A stretch of 64,000 bases of DNA from Gammaproteobacteria bacterium (GCA_026707445.1 JAPOWV010000027.1:151855-215854), one strand, 5' to 3'; shown: positions 9,831-18,475, numbered from the stretch's first letter. Numbers and translations are program-made. Notes: generated by a model not told the origin, from the letters alone.

Positions 9831-11450
9831 CTACGCGTCCGCAGCCGCCATTTCTCTCAGTTTGAATCGCTGAACTTTTCCAGTCTTGGTTTTCGGTAGC
9901 GCGGTCACGAACTCGATCGCTCGCGGGTACTTGTAGGGCGCAATGGACTGCTTGACGTAGTTCTGCAGCTCCTCGACGAGTCCGTCGCTGGCTTTCGCTT
10001 CTGCCGTTAGCACAATGTAAGCCTTGACACAATTTCCCCGGTCCGGATCGGGAGCAGCGACCGCAGCGCACTCCGCAACCGCGTTGTGGCTTAGCAGAGT
10101 CCCTTCGACTTCGGGGCCTGAAATGTTGTAGCCGGCTGAGAGAATCACATCGTCCCCGCGGGCCTGGAACCAGTAATACCCGTCCTCATCCAGATGATAG
10201 ACATCGCCCGTTACGTTCCAACCATCCACGACGTACTCTTTTTGCCGCGCGTCGTTGAGGTACCGGCATCCCGTTGGGCCTTTGACAGCAAGTCGCCCGG
10301 TTGCACCCCTCGGTAGGGGGTTGTTCTGATCGTCGAGAATGCAGGCCTGATAGCCTGGCAACGGCTTTCCGGTGGCCCCTGGACGGATGTCCTCGCCGCG
10401 AGCACCGATAAACATGTGGATCATTTCCGTGGCGCCTATGCCATCGATAATACGAATGCCGGTCGCTTCGAACCAATCATCGGAGGTCGGTTTGGGCAGC
10501 ATTTCCCCCGCCGAGACGCATTGTCTCAGGCTCGACAGATCATGCTTTCCCAGGTGTTGCAGCAAAACGCGATACATGGTGGGCGCCGTAAAGAGGGCGG
10601 TGGCTCGGTACTGCTGAATACCCGCCAACAGGGCGTCCGGCGTCGGCTGTTCGATCAGCACCGTTGCGGCTCGAAAGTGCAGCGGAAAGACCAAAGAGAC
10701 ACCTAGCCCGAAGGTAAACCCCAGCGGCGGGCTGCCCACATAGATGTCGTCCGCTTGGGTTTGACACAAGTGCCGGGATACGACATCAGACATTGCGAGA
10801 ACGTCGCGATGAAAATGCATCGTAGCCTTCGGCTGCCCGGTGGTGCCTGAGGTGAACGCCAATAAAGCGACGTCATCTCGTGCGGTTGGAACATTGTCAA
10901 AGCTCGCTGGCTTTTTCGCTGCCTCCGCGCCCAGGTTCCCACCGTCTCCAAACGTCATGATGCTTTGAAAGTGACCGGCAGACGCCGCGGCGTCGCTCAG
11001 TTCGTCAATCAACCTGGCGTCGCAAAGTACGTGATCGATCTGCGCAATCCCTGCAATCGTGGCCAGTTCCTTGGCCCGCAACATCGACATAGTGGTCACC
11101 GCAATACCGCCCGCCTTCATGACCGCGAACCAGCACGCCGCAAGCATTGGATTGTTGGCGGATCGCAGGAGCACCCTGTTGCCGGGCACTACGCCGAGCT
11201 CATCGACGAGCACGTGGGCGATCCGGTTACTCTCCTGGAGCAGCTGTGCGTAAGACCAGTTGCCGCTCTCGCTGTATATCGCAACCCGGTCTCCGTGCCC
11301 TTCGTCGATGGCATCATCGAGCAATACTTGCGCGCAATTCAGTCGTTCAGGATATTGCAGCTCCGGAAGATCAAAATGAAACTCCGGCCACTGGTCCACG
11401 GGCGGGAGACTGTCCCGGGCGAAGGTGTCTTTATGGGCGGTATAGCTCAT
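9831..11450 (-). CDS. abmG: 2-aminobenzoate-CoA ligase-like AMP-forming acyl-CoA synthetase
   Basis: This 539-residue ANL-superfamily ligase should convert an aromatic acid, ATP and CoA to the aroyl-CoA. Motifs are LAFTSGTTGQPKATM (phosphate loop, about residue 190), the A5-like GIGATEMIH, and the C-terminal catalytic lysine region PKTKTGKVQRFKLRE. The N terminus (YTAHKDTFARD, LPPVDQWPEF, LNCAQVLLD) closely matches 2-aminobenzoate/benzoate-CoA ligases as I remember them. ATG 11450 is preferred to TTG 11456 because GGGGAG is 9 bases upstream. A related CoA-thioester monooxygenase lies at 40524-42920. Exact substrate is an inference. Confidence 0.82.
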   Translation of the reverse strand: MSYTAHKDTFARDSLPPVDQWPEFHFDLPELQYPERLNCAQVLLDDAIDEGHGDRVAIYSESGNWSYAQLLQESNRIAHVLVDELGVVPGNRVLLRSANNPMLAACWFAVMKAGGIAVTTMSMLRAKELATIAGIAQIDHVLCDARLIDELSDAAASAGHFQSIMTFGDGGNLGAEAAKKPASFDNVPTARDDVALLAFTSGTTGQPKATMHFHRDVLAMSDVVSRHLCQTQADDIYVGSPPLGFTFGLGVSLVFPLHFRAATVLIEQPTPDALLAGIQQYRATALFTAPTMYRVLLQHLGKHDLSSLRQCVSAGEMLPKPTSDDWFEATGIRIIDGIGATEMIHMFIGARGEDIRPGATGKPLPGYQACILDDQNNPLPRGATGRLAVKGPTGCRYLNDARQKEYVVDGWNVTGDVYHLDEDGYYWFQARGDDVILSAGYNISGPEVEGTLLSHNAVAECAAVAAPDPDRGNCVKAYIVLTAEAKASDGLVEELQNYVKQSIAPYKYPRAIEFVTALPKTKTGKVQRFKLREMAAADA

Positions 11451-11783
11451 TCTCAACTACTCCCCGGTCTTGAATCTCACATCTCGCGCCGAGATTCGGG
11501 TATCACTTATATTAGTGCTAGACCAGTTTAGTTCTTGTCCATAAAATTGCAATTTGAGGACGGGGGCCGAGAGAACACGACTGTACAATATCTCGTAACA
11601 AGCGTACGGATGGGAAAATTATTGTTTCGGTGGGCCCGGAAATCGACTGAGCAGCCGTTACCGCCTCCCCAAGTTCCCCATTTCGACTCCGCAGATGTCT
11701 TTTAAATCGCACGGACATGGGCACCCCCGGTTCCCCCACCGGTTGGCGACAACGCAGCCAAGAAGCGACCATTCAGCTAAACG
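11451..11783. promoter_or_regulatory. Divergent promoter region, degenerate site D
   Basis: This 333-base region separates the CoA ligase (-) from the RraA-like gene (+), with no gene seen. At 11531-11540 it contains GTTCTTGTCC, shared exactly with the promoter regions at 14331 and 34402. On the minus strand GGACAAGAAC sits at a plausible -35 distance from an AT-rich -10 candidate (TAATAT). The adjacent operator core is only weakly conserved (CTAGACCAGTTTAG). Confidence 0.4.
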
Positions 11784-12443
11784 ATGACTGACGAAAACGT
11801 AAATCGAGCCCTAAAACTTGACGTGGCATCCTTGAGTGATGCAATGGACAAGTTGCGCATCCTTGGCCAGTGCCTGGGAATCAAACCGAGAGATCACAGT
11901 TTCGTCATGGCCGGTCGTGCATTCACGCTGAACTATGACCCGATCGACGAATCTGACCCGGGCACGGTTGGCGACTTTATCGACGACATACCGCCGGGCG
12001 CCGTTTGTGTTATCGACAATGACGGCCGAGAGGATATGACCGTATGGGGCGACATCATGACCATGGTTGCCCACACCAAGGGAATCGCCGGGACGGTGAT
12101 TGATGGGCCCTGCCGCGACGTGCATCTTTGTCTCGATCTCGGATACCCGATTTACTCCCGCAGTTTCTCGATGCGAACGGGCAAGGACAGAGTACAAATC
12201 CGTGATACCAACGTACCTATTCGCATCGGCGGCGCTGTTGTCAAGCCCGGTGATATCGTCGTCGGCGGCGCCGACGGTGTGGTCGCATTACCGCAGGATC
12301 GTGAAGACGAGATTCTCTCGCTGGCGGAGGAAATCGAGCGCGTTGAAGAGCGCATCCGCGAGGCGGTACGTAGCGGCAAAACGCTTCGAGAAGCACGTAA
12401 AGAGCACGCCTATCATTCTTTGCAAACACCGACTGACGAATAG
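11784..12443 (+). CDS. RraA-like / HMG-CHA aldolase family protein 1
   Basis: A 219-residue RraA-superfamily protein. Asp90 lies exactly 20 residues before Arg111-Asp112 (VWGD to DGPCRD), the D-X20-R-D metal and substrate motif reported for 4-hydroxy-4-methyl-2-oxoglutarate / 4-carboxy-4-hydroxy-2-oxoadipate aldolases. Such aldolases give pyruvate and oxaloacetate at the end of protocatechuate-4,5 and gallate pathways. The C terminus has an extra charged helix. It is divergent from the CoA ligase. Oxaloacetate decarboxylase or another RraA-like activity is possible. Confidence 0.75.
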   Translation: MTDENVNRALKLDVASLSDAMDKLRILGQCLGIKPRDHSFVMAGRAFTLNYDPIDESDPGTVGDFIDDIPPGAVCVIDNDGREDMTVWGDIMTMVAHTKGIAGTVIDGPCRDVHLCLDLGYPIYSRSFSMRTGKDRVQIRDTNVPIRIGGAVVKPGDIVVGGADGVVALPQDREDEILSLAEEIERVEERIREAVRSGKTLREARKEHAYHSLQTPTDE

Positions 12444-12549
12444 CTAAGCGATCCGTTCGTTCCAGATCTACTCTGCCGAAAGCGTCGATCAGATATCAGA
12501 CTCCGAATCGACATAGCGCAACCCGCGTTGCGCGAGCCCTTAGAACGTC

Positions 12550-13206
12550 CTACTGCGTGCCGAGCATCTTCTCGTAATCAAGACCCATAATTTCCGTAAT
12601 CGGCAGTCCCTTCTTCAGATCTGCAACCATCAGTTTTTCCTTCCTGGCAATCTTTTCTGCCGTACCAATAACCTCTTCCGCCCTTGCCGCCGGTATGAAC
12701 GCGACGCCGCTCGAGTCGGCAATCACATAGTCGCCCGGGTCCACATCGACCCCAACGATATTTATCTTCGTATTGAAAGAGGTTTCGTAGACGCGCCCTC
12801 GCGCGGTAACGGCAATCGGCTTGCGCCCGTAGATCGGAAAGTCGAGCTCAATGGCCTCATCGATATCCCGCGCAGCCCCGTCAATGACTACACCATCGAT
12901 AGCCTTCAACTTGGCACCCGTCGACAGCACACCGCCCCAACCCGCACAATCGTCACGGGACTGATGGGCTACGACGATGACGTCGCCGGGGCCGGCAGAC
13001 TCTACGGCGTTGGTTCCGAGGTGGCGCTTCGATCCACCATCCGGGGGCTTGGAATCGAGCCTGACGGTCACTGCGCGGCCTGCCACGAGCCGACGCGCTG
13101 AAAGCGGCAGCAGCCCTTCAACAGCAGGTTTCAGGCCCAGCGCGTCAAGCGCGTCGGATACCGCACAACAGTCTAGCGATCTTAGTCTTTCGGTCAGGCT
13201 TTCCAC
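12550..13206 (-). CDS. RraA-like / HMG-CHA aldolase family protein 2
   Basis: A 218-residue paralogue of the protein at 11784-12443, with WGGVLSTGAK, VVIDGAARDIDE and DPGDYVIADSSGV. The position matching Asp90 of the first copy is Gly92, 20 residues before Arg113-Asp114, so its metal site or activity may differ. The GTG start at 13206 has TGAGG five bases upstream. It is the last gene of a minus-strand unit with two DUF6644 membrane proteins. An aldolase or decarboxylase on a dicarboxylic 2-oxo acid is plausible. Confidence 0.72.
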   Translation of the reverse strand: MESLTERLRSLDCCAVSDALDALGLKPAVEGLLPLSARRLVAGRAVTVRLDSKPPDGGSKRHLGTNAVESAGPGDVIVVAHQSRDDCAGWGGVLSTGAKLKAIDGVVIDGAARDIDEAIELDFPIYGRKPIAVTARGRVYETSFNTKINIVGVDVDPGDYVIADSSGVAFIPAARAEEVIGTAEKIARKEKLMVADLKKGLPITEIMGLDYEKMLGTQ

Positions 13207-13256
13207 ATGAGCCTCAGCATTCGCAAGTACTGTAACGACTGCATTGTATCTACCGG

Positions 13257-13757
13257 TTAGCCGGTGCCGACGTAAGGAATGAGGCGGCCCAATAGGAGAA
13301 CACCTGCCCAGGTTCCGATCGAGGCATACGCCACGGCTTTGGCTAGTGCCGGCGGGTCATCGTTTATGTCCCACGTATGCATCACTGGGTAGATTTTCCA
13401 CTTGTAGATGAGTGCATTGATACCGGCGACGACAACGAGCAACATCTTGATTTGAAACCCGATATTTATCGAGTAGCGCGTCGGGTCGCCGCAGAAAAAG
13501 AGGAAGCCCGTCACGAGGTTGAGACCGAACCCGATTAGCACGAGTGGCAGCAGCTTGTGAACTGCACCCGGATTCAATGAGCGAAAGTGGCCGGCCATTC
13601 GCAGGTCAATAACGAGCAGCGACCCCAGCAAGAGCGAAAGCCCGATGAAGTGGATAATCTCCATCAGCGGCCATAGCCATACAGTGCTTTCAATCCATAG
13701 GTTGAGGGGCGTCCCAACTATTGATTCGGCCATTGATTCCAGGAATGACGCCTCCAC
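13257..13757 (-). CDS. DUF6644-like integral membrane protein 2
   Basis: A 166-residue protein with about four membrane helices. The recognisable block is LWIESTVWLWPLMEIIHFIGLSLLLGSLLVIDLRMAGHF in two parts, with a conserved His next to the first helix and an RL-G end (LLLGRLIPYVGTG). It is homologous to its upstream neighbour (LWAYPMWLSLHVIGLAIVVG, RDLRLLGYF). The GTG start at 13757 is two bases from the neighbour's stop, so translation is probably coupled. Function unknown; the helix-embedded histidines could bind heme or a metal, which is inference only. Confidence 0.7.
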   Translation of the reverse strand: MEASFLESMAESIVGTPLNLWIESTVWLWPLMEIIHFIGLSLLLGSLLVIDLRMAGHFRSLNPGAVHKLLPLVLIGFGLNLVTGFLFFCGDPTRYSINIGFQIKMLLVVVAGINALIYKWKIYPVMHTWDINDDPPALAKAVAYASIGTWAGVLLLGRLIPYVGTG

Positions 13758-13759
13758 GA

Positions 13760-14251
13760 CTAAAACCCTGCGCCTGAACCTGAACCTAGGTAGGCAATGA
13801 GACGACCGTTAATGATCGCCAGCGCCCACAACGACAGCGATACCGCGGCAATTCTCTTGGTCGATTGTGAGATCGCGGCATGGCTCCCTGCATCCGCAAG
13901 CTCGTCGCGAAGCCGGCGCTGAACTACAGTAGCCACGAAAAGACCAGCGGCGATGCAACTGATCTTGAGCAGAAACGGAATGCTCGTCACGAACATGGTG
14001 GCCTGAGAGATAAAGAGAAATACTCCAGAAACGGCATTTACCACGAACCCAATCCAGGCGAATTTGCTGAGTGGAAGAAAAGACCCCGGCGTCAGTCCCG
14101 AAAAATACCCCAGAAGGCGCAGATCACGCGTTGCGAAAATTCCGACCACTATCGCCAATCCGATCACGTGCAGGCTTAGCCACATCGGGTAGGCCCACAA
14201 CGACTCGCCAACCCAGATCGCCACCGGGGTGTTCTCGAGCCATTCGAACAT
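13760..14251 (-). CDS. DUF6644-like integral membrane protein 1
   Basis: A 163-residue protein with about four predicted membrane segments. It opens FEWLENTPVAIWVGESLWAYP, then WLSLHVIGLAIVVGIFATRDLRLLGYF, and ends INGRLIAYLGSGSG, like the downstream paralogue. It is the first gene of the unit 14251-12550, about 60-75 bases downstream of operator-like site B. The family has no known role to my knowledge. Tandem copies in the same operon suggest a heterodimer or four-plus-four-helix complex. Confidence 0.7.
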   Translation of the reverse strand: MFEWLENTPVAIWVGESLWAYPMWLSLHVIGLAIVVGIFATRDLRLLGYFSGLTPGSFLPLSKFAWIGFVVNAVSGVFLFISQATMFVTSIPFLLKISCIAAGLFVATVVQRRLRDELADAGSHAAISQSTKRIAAVSLSLWALAIINGRLIAYLGSGSGAGF

Positions 14252-14308
14252 CCTATGCGTCCAGTCCTTGTCCTTAATTTCGGCTAGTACGACTAGTATA
14301 GTACATTT

Positions 14309-14342
14309 ATTTTATACTTAAACTATTCTAGTTCTTGTCCGT
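14309..14342 (-). promoter_or_regulatory. Operator-like motif, site B, with promoter elements
   Basis: On the minus strand ATAGTTTAAGTATAAAAT reads from 14326 to 14309 and is preceded by GGACAAGAAC (14340-14331). With TATAAA as -10, GGACAA is at about 18 bases, a plausible -35. About 30 bases here are nearly identical to the Rieske operon promoter at 34381-34412. A regulator bound to the motif would cover the -10 region. Confidence 0.6.
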
Positions 14343-14396
14343 TCAACCCCTTTGCTCGTGGTTTTTGCAGGTGAGCAATACGGCATCAAACTTCTA

Positions 14397-14984
14397 CTAG
14401 CCTTCCACCTCGATCCTGATGATCTCCTTGAAGAAGCCGGCAACTCGGAGCGTAATCGTCGTCGGACCGTCTTCCAGGTTCAGCCAATACCAACCGTGCT
14501 CGCCCGAGAAGGCGGCAACAATCATTCCCGATTGGTCACGCCCTTCCCTCTCTTCGTAGCGCACGAAAAAGTCATCGCCGAAGTCGTCGTCGTGACCATG
14601 GAAGTCGGTGTACACCTGGCCGCCATTCGTAGTCCAGTCGAATACGATCGACGCGCCCTGCTCCAGGATCGCCTTGTATTCCACCCCGCCATCAACCGGA
14701 AGCTCGATGGTGACGGTCTCCGTTTTCCAAGCCTCGTCTTGGCCGACAAAGTTTTCACTTGTGGCAGAAGGTTGCGCTATTCCGAATTCGTCCATCTCTA
14801 CTTCGAGGTCGCCGGGGGCGATGAAGCGAAACCTGGGTGCACCACCCGTCGATCCCAGGCTCACGCTCTCCGTTTTGCCTGCTGCGGGCGATTCGGCAGT
14901 ATTCTTATCTACGAAGCTTGTTCCGATTAGCGTCCCTGCACCAAGAGCGGCGAGAGTAATTAGGACGATGGTCGCTTTTTTCAC
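14397..14984 (-). CDS. Exported protein of unknown function
   Basis: A 195-residue protein with an N-terminal signal or membrane anchor (MKKATIVLITLAALGAGTL) and a soluble, acidic beta-rich body. Visible segments are WKTETVTIELPVDGGVEYKA, SIVFDWTTNGGQVYTDFHGH, and a His/Asp-rich stretch HGHDDDFGDDFF that could bind metal. The end (GWYWLNLEDGPTTITLRV) suggests a small beta-sandwich. The GTG start at 14984 has GAGGAG seven bases upstream. It lies directly after the HupE-like gene. I do not recognise the family beyond small exported proteins near HupE. Confidence 0.65.
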   Translation of the reverse strand: MKKATIVLITLAALGAGTLIGTSFVDKNTAESPAAGKTESVSLGSTGGAPRFRFIAPGDLEVEMDEFGIAQPSATSENFVGQDEAWKTETVTIELPVDGGVEYKAILEQGASIVFDWTTNGGQVYTDFHGHDDDFGDDFFVRYEEREGRDQSGMIVAAFSGEHGWYWLNLEDGPTTITLRVAGFFKEIIRIEVEG

Positions 14985-15005
14985 TTAGTTTCTCCTCAAT
15001 CCGAA

Positions 15006-15758
15006 TCAACCGCTCAAGTATTGAGCGAGTTGGTAGGTCATTAGCGCAAATCCGGCCACTACCAAGCCTCCATTCACGATGACCCTTGCGTATCTATTGT
15101 TGTGATCCCAGGCAAACAAACGCAGCAATAGGACGATCACGAGCAGAGCGGCGAACTGCCCCAGTTCCACACCCACATTAAAGGCAACGAGGTTACCGAC
15201 CAGTCCGTCCGGACGTAGACCAAGGTCCTGTAGTTTTGTAGCCAACCCCAGGCCGTGGAACAAACCGAAAACAAATACAGCTACGTGCTCGTCAGGCGCT
15301 TCTCCAAACAGATTCTTGAAGCCCCCAAGATTGTCAAACCCCTTGTACGCAACCGACAATCCAATAATCGCGTCTACAAGATACGGATTGACATGCAGCC
15401 CGAGCAGTACACCACCGATTAAAGTGATGCTGTGTCCTAGCGCGAACAGGGTGACGAAGATCGCGATTTCACGGATGCGGCGTAGGTAGAAGACGACGCC
15501 AACGAGAAACAACAAGTGGTCATATCCGGTGACCATGTGCTTGGCGCCAAGCCAGAGATACAGCGTGGGTTGCAGGCCCAGCCTGCCGACAATTAGTTCC
15601 CTGTCCACGTCGGAAACGTCGTGCGCGATCGCCCGACCCGCGAATAGCGCCAGCGCTACCGCTACGAACACGAGCAACGGCAAGACCGGCTGAACGATCG
15701 ATCGGGAAGATTCGTAAGAGATCTTCCTGCTACATGGTTGCGCCTCGATCACCGACAC
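15006..15758 (-). CDS. HupE/UreJ-type membrane protein
   Basis: About 250 residues with an N-terminal segment, a periplasmic stretch (AHDVSDVDRELIVGRLGLQ), and six or so helices. Family marks are GAKHMVTGYDHLLFLVGVVF, ALGHSITL and FGLFHGLGLATKL, with membrane histidines and Asp as expected in HupE/UreJ_2 proteins, some of which are nickel or cobalt permeases. The start is uncertain: GTG 15758 fits the GGAGG spacing less tightly than TTG 15767, but both keep the signal. It sits between the ferredoxin and the exported protein, suggesting metal supply or membrane assembly for the module. Confidence 0.78.
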   Translation of the reverse strand: MSVIEAQPCSRKISYESSRSIVQPVLPLLVFVAVALALFAGRAIAHDVSDVDRELIVGRLGLQPTLYLWLGAKHMVTGYDHLLFLVGVVFYLRRIREIAIFVTLFALGHSITLIGGVLLGLHVNPYLVDAIIGLSVAYKGFDNLGGFKNLFGEAPDEHVAVFVFGLFHGLGLATKLQDLGLRPDGLVGNLVAFNVGVELGQFAALLVIVLLLRLFAWDHNNRYARVIVNGGLVVAGFALMTYQLAQYLSG

Positions 15759-15787
15759 TTGTTGCAATGCCTCCAGGAGCTAGGCGT

Positions 15788-16105
15788 TCATTCCTCTGGA
15801 GCGACTATCAAGGTTAGGCCATCGAACTCGTCCGTATAAGGGATCTGACAGGTAAGGCGCGATCGCTCACTATCGAAGTTGTCGAGCCCTTCCAACAGCC
15901 AGGCTTCATCTTCTCCCCGATCGTCAAGTTTACCGAGCCACTCAGGTTCAATGAAGCAATGGCAGGTGGCGCACAAGGCCAATCCGCCACAAACCCCCTC
16001 TACGCTGTTATCCAGATCACGAAGGATTTCCATGACGGATACGCCTTCCTGGCCATCCACCTCTACAGAGTTTCCTTCTCTATCAGTGACGAAGATCTTT
16101 CCCAT
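15788..16105 (-). CDS. [2Fe-2S] ferredoxin, adrenodoxin type
   Basis: A 105-residue ferredoxin with cluster ligands Cys39, Cys45, Cys48 and Cys86 (CGGLALCATC and TCQI), the C-X5-C-X2-C-Xn-C pattern of adrenodoxin/putidaredoxin-type proteins. There is no signal peptide, so it is cytoplasmic. Its start lies 43 bases inside the 3' end of the exported cytochrome gene. Possible partners are the Rieske oxygenase (33051-34301) or another monooxygenase; no ferredoxin reductase is visible in the window. Confidence 0.88.
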   Translation of the reverse strand: MGKIFVTDREGNSVEVDGQEGVSVMEILRDLDNSVEGVCGGLALCATCHCFIEPEWLGKLDDRGEDEAWLLEGLDNFDSERSRLTCQIPYTDEFDGLTLIVAPEE

Positions 16106-16500
16106 GTCAGTTCAGCTCTTTTTTTGGCGTGCTCTTTGGCTCGACGGGACTCCAGGCTCAAAATCCACTCCGTCATTGCTCGTGCCTCGTCTTCCGTAAC
16201 GTGGTCGTTCGGTACCATAGGCGCCATCCCCCAGTTTCCGCCGCCGCCGGAAATGATCTTTTCAATGAGCACCTCGAGCATGACTTCCTTGCGTGCAGAA
16301 TGAAGGGCGGCAATTGCCGTGTACGGTGGCCCCAGCAGCACCACATCCATAGAGTGACACGCGTGGCAACCTTTCTCCCGCAACAACGGTAGCTCTTCGG
16401 TCCCCTCAGAGTGACCAGGGCCTGCAACGAGGATCAAACTTACGCAGGAAGCAGCAACAACGCGCAGTCTCTTTCCGAGTGGGGGTCTTTGTTCTCTCAT
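16063..16500 (-). CDS. Periplasmic class I c-type cytochrome
   Basis: A 145-residue protein with a signal peptide (VVAASCVSLILVAGPGHSEG), one heme site CHACH at residues 45-49, and GNWGMAPMVPN supplying a distal methionine, as in cytochrome c551/c552. A charged tail follows (KEHAKKRAELTWERSSS), longer than usual. ATG 16500 is preferred, with GGAGG 8 bases upstream in the end of the propeller gene. It overlaps the ferredoxin start by 43 bases. It should pass electrons in the periplasm; its partner may be the heme-site propeller protein just upstream. Confidence 0.85.
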   Translation of the reverse strand: MREQRPPLGKRLRVVAASCVSLILVAGPGHSEGTEELPLLREKGCHACHSMDVVLLGPPYTAIAALHSARKEVMLEVLIEKIISGGGGNWGMAPMVPNDHVTEDEARAMTEWILSLESRRAKEHAKKRAELTWERSSSLIEKETL

Positions 16501-16503
16501 CAC

Positions 16504-18297
16504 CTAGTCCTCCACTCTGGATAGTTGCTGTTTCTTGTCATAGGCGCCGTCACCCGGGTCGATAATGAAGGCCATTCGTCGCCCATAGGCCATGATTGGA
16601 ACGTTGCCGTAGGAGGACACGAGCACACCGGTGTCCGGATCCACCTGCAGCATTCTCAAATAGGCACGCTGTCGCGGAAGTGGCAACACCCCAAACTCCT
16701 TCGTGCTGGGATCGAAACGATAAATTACGTCGGCGTTGGAGGTGGCAATCCACACTACTTGTCGCACAGGGTCCCAGGTCACCGCATAGGGCGCGCTGCC
16801 GCGATCCGGCAGATCGTAGATACCGATCTGCTTTCTTGCCTGGGTGTCGTACTCCACGAGCTGACCACCGCCGAACATCGGCACATACAGGATGTCTTCT
16901 TCGCTAATCGTCAATCGGCGGGGGCCTGCGTTCATGGACGGCATTACCACCAACTCTTCAAATTCCAGAGTCTCCGTATTGAAGGAGCCGAACGCGCCGA
17001 TACCGAGCTGGCTGTACCAGACATGCTTGCGGTCAGACTCCATCAGTGCGCCGTAGAGCTGGGCTCGAGCACTTGGCCGTCCGGGTATTTCCGGCGCGAT
17101 ATAGTTTCCGACTGCGCCGGTCTCCGGATGAAAATAGCCGACCGCATTGGCGGCAATATTGGAGTACCAAAGCCGCCCCTCAGTGTCAGTAAGCGCCTCG
17201 TGCTTGGGATCGAAGGTGACATCGTGGATACCGACGCCGCGGACTTTCTCGTCTCGTACGGGCCAGACCCGCCACTCTTCATTCTCGGGATCGACGAGCT
17301 GGGCCACGATTCCATTAAATAGCCCCGTGACCCACAGACTGCCGTCCGAGCCCTTGTTCAGAGTGTGCGGCCCCACGGGAACGTCGGACGGAACGGTGAA
17401 GACGCGCTGCTCGCCCGTAAATCTGTTGACTCTAATCAAGTCGTCGGAGTTGACGTCGGCAATCCAGAGGTCTGAGCCCATGAGCACCGCTTCGCGAATC
17501 GCATTCGGATCGGGCACTTCGTACTCGCTGATCACCGTATCCGGAGTGACGATCAGCGGCGCACCCCAATCGTAGTCCTCCACATAGTCCATGCGGCCAG
17601 GAAAAAGTTCGGTGATTTTCTTTGCCAGCGGCTCAACGGGAAACTGCCAGTACGACGCCTGGACGTCCACCTTGCGCTTCGGATTTCCTCGTGCGAACTC
17701 CTCTACATAGAGGTAGTTCATATACTTCACTGACATGCTCCAGCTCTGCTCCAGAGCGGGGCCAGAGTTTCCGTGCATGTCATGGATGTCATTCGCGAAA
17801 TCGCGAATCTCTGGCGCCGGGAATTGATGACAGCTGACGCAATTCTGAACTATCACAGCCAAATCTTCAGGGTCCTGGACCGAATCCAGCCATGCGGATG
17901 AGGGAGCAACCGCGGCTTGATTAGCTACACGCCGCATAACGATGGTGAGGTTGGCGATCTCATCGTTGCCGTTGAACGACGAGGCGGTACGCAGCTGCTC
18001 GAACCCGAGCGCGCGAACCGTGACGGGCAGCTTCTCGCTCGACGCATTGGCAAATGCCCGCGGAAACGAGAAGCGTCCCCTCTCATCCGTAAAGACGGTG
18101 ACGGCAGTGGCACCGTGTGCGCCCGGGCCCCAGTCGAGTGTGACTTGCGCTTGACCCACGGGGCGCCCGTTGATGTCCAGCACACTCCCCTCTACCGATA
18201 CCGTCGCCTGAGCAGCGCCAGCCAGGCCCAGTGCCAGCGCAGCTGTTGCCAACGAGCGGCGAAAAAACACATGATTGGGCAACGAAATCGATCCCAT
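16504..18297 (-). CDS. Exported carboxypeptidase-regulatory / heme-site / beta-propeller protein 1
   Basis: A 597-residue exported protein. In order: a signal peptide (residues 1-31), an Ig-like carboxypeptidase-regulatory domain (SVEGSVLDINGRPVGQAQVTLDW, about 32-125), a single heme-binding motif CVSCH at 153-157, then a Vgb/SMP-30-like propeller (about 240-580) with blade signatures such as GSDGSLWVTGLFNGIVAQL and DTEGRLWYSNIAAN. It is first in the unit 18297-14397. It is usually annotated as a streptogramin lyase-like protein, but the heme site suggests a periplasmic redox or sensory role. A paralogue of the same design lies at 58529-60355. Confidence 0.8.
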   Translation of the reverse strand: MGSISLPNHVFFRRSLATAALALGLAGAAQATVSVEGSVLDINGRPVGQAQVTLDWGPGAHGATAVTVFTDERGRFSFPRAFANASSEKLPVTVRALGFEQLRTASSFNGNDEIANLTIVMRRVANQAAVAPSSAWLDSVQDPEDLAVIVQNCVSCHQFPAPEIRDFANDIHDMHGNSGPALEQSWSMSVKYMNYLYVEEFARGNPKRKVDVQASYWQFPVEPLAKKITELFPGRMDYVEDYDWGAPLIVTPDTVISEYEVPDPNAIREAVLMGSDLWIADVNSDDLIRVNRFTGEQRVFTVPSDVPVGPHTLNKGSDGSLWVTGLFNGIVAQLVDPENEEWRVWPVRDEKVRGVGIHDVTFDPKHEALTDTEGRLWYSNIAANAVGYFHPETGAVGNYIAPEIPGRPSARAQLYGALMESDRKHVWYSQLGIGAFGSFNTETLEFEELVVMPSMNAGPRRLTISEEDILYVPMFGGGQLVEYDTQARKQIGIYDLPDRGSAPYAVTWDPVRQVVWIATSNADVIYRFDPSTKEFGVLPLPRQRAYLRMLQVDPDTGVLVSSYGNVPIMAYGRRMAFIIDPGDGAYDKKQQLSRVED

Positions 18298-18353
18298 GTA
18301 CCGTCTCCGTGTTTCGTTAATTCGGTAGCTTACGTCGGCTACCGAGTATACAC

Positions 18354-18394
18354 TTATTTTAAGTACAAAATATATTACTTGAAGTATAAAACAA
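18354..18394. promoter_or_regulatory. Operator-like motifs, site E (two tandem copies)
   Basis: Two motif copies, TTATTTTAAGTACAAAATAT at 18354-18373 and TTACTTGAAGTATAAAACAA at 18375-18394, lie one base apart in the 178-base divergent region between the propeller operon (-) and the amidohydrolase (+). Each matches TTTAAGYATAAA with one or two changes. Spacing between motif centres is 21 bases, about two helical turns. Confidence 0.55.
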
Positions 18395-18475
18395 ATGGTA
18401 AGATCATCGCGTCTAGGCTGGCGCCGAAGATTTTCCTTGATTCGTCAGGCCATCCACCTTCGCGCAGGAGCGATT

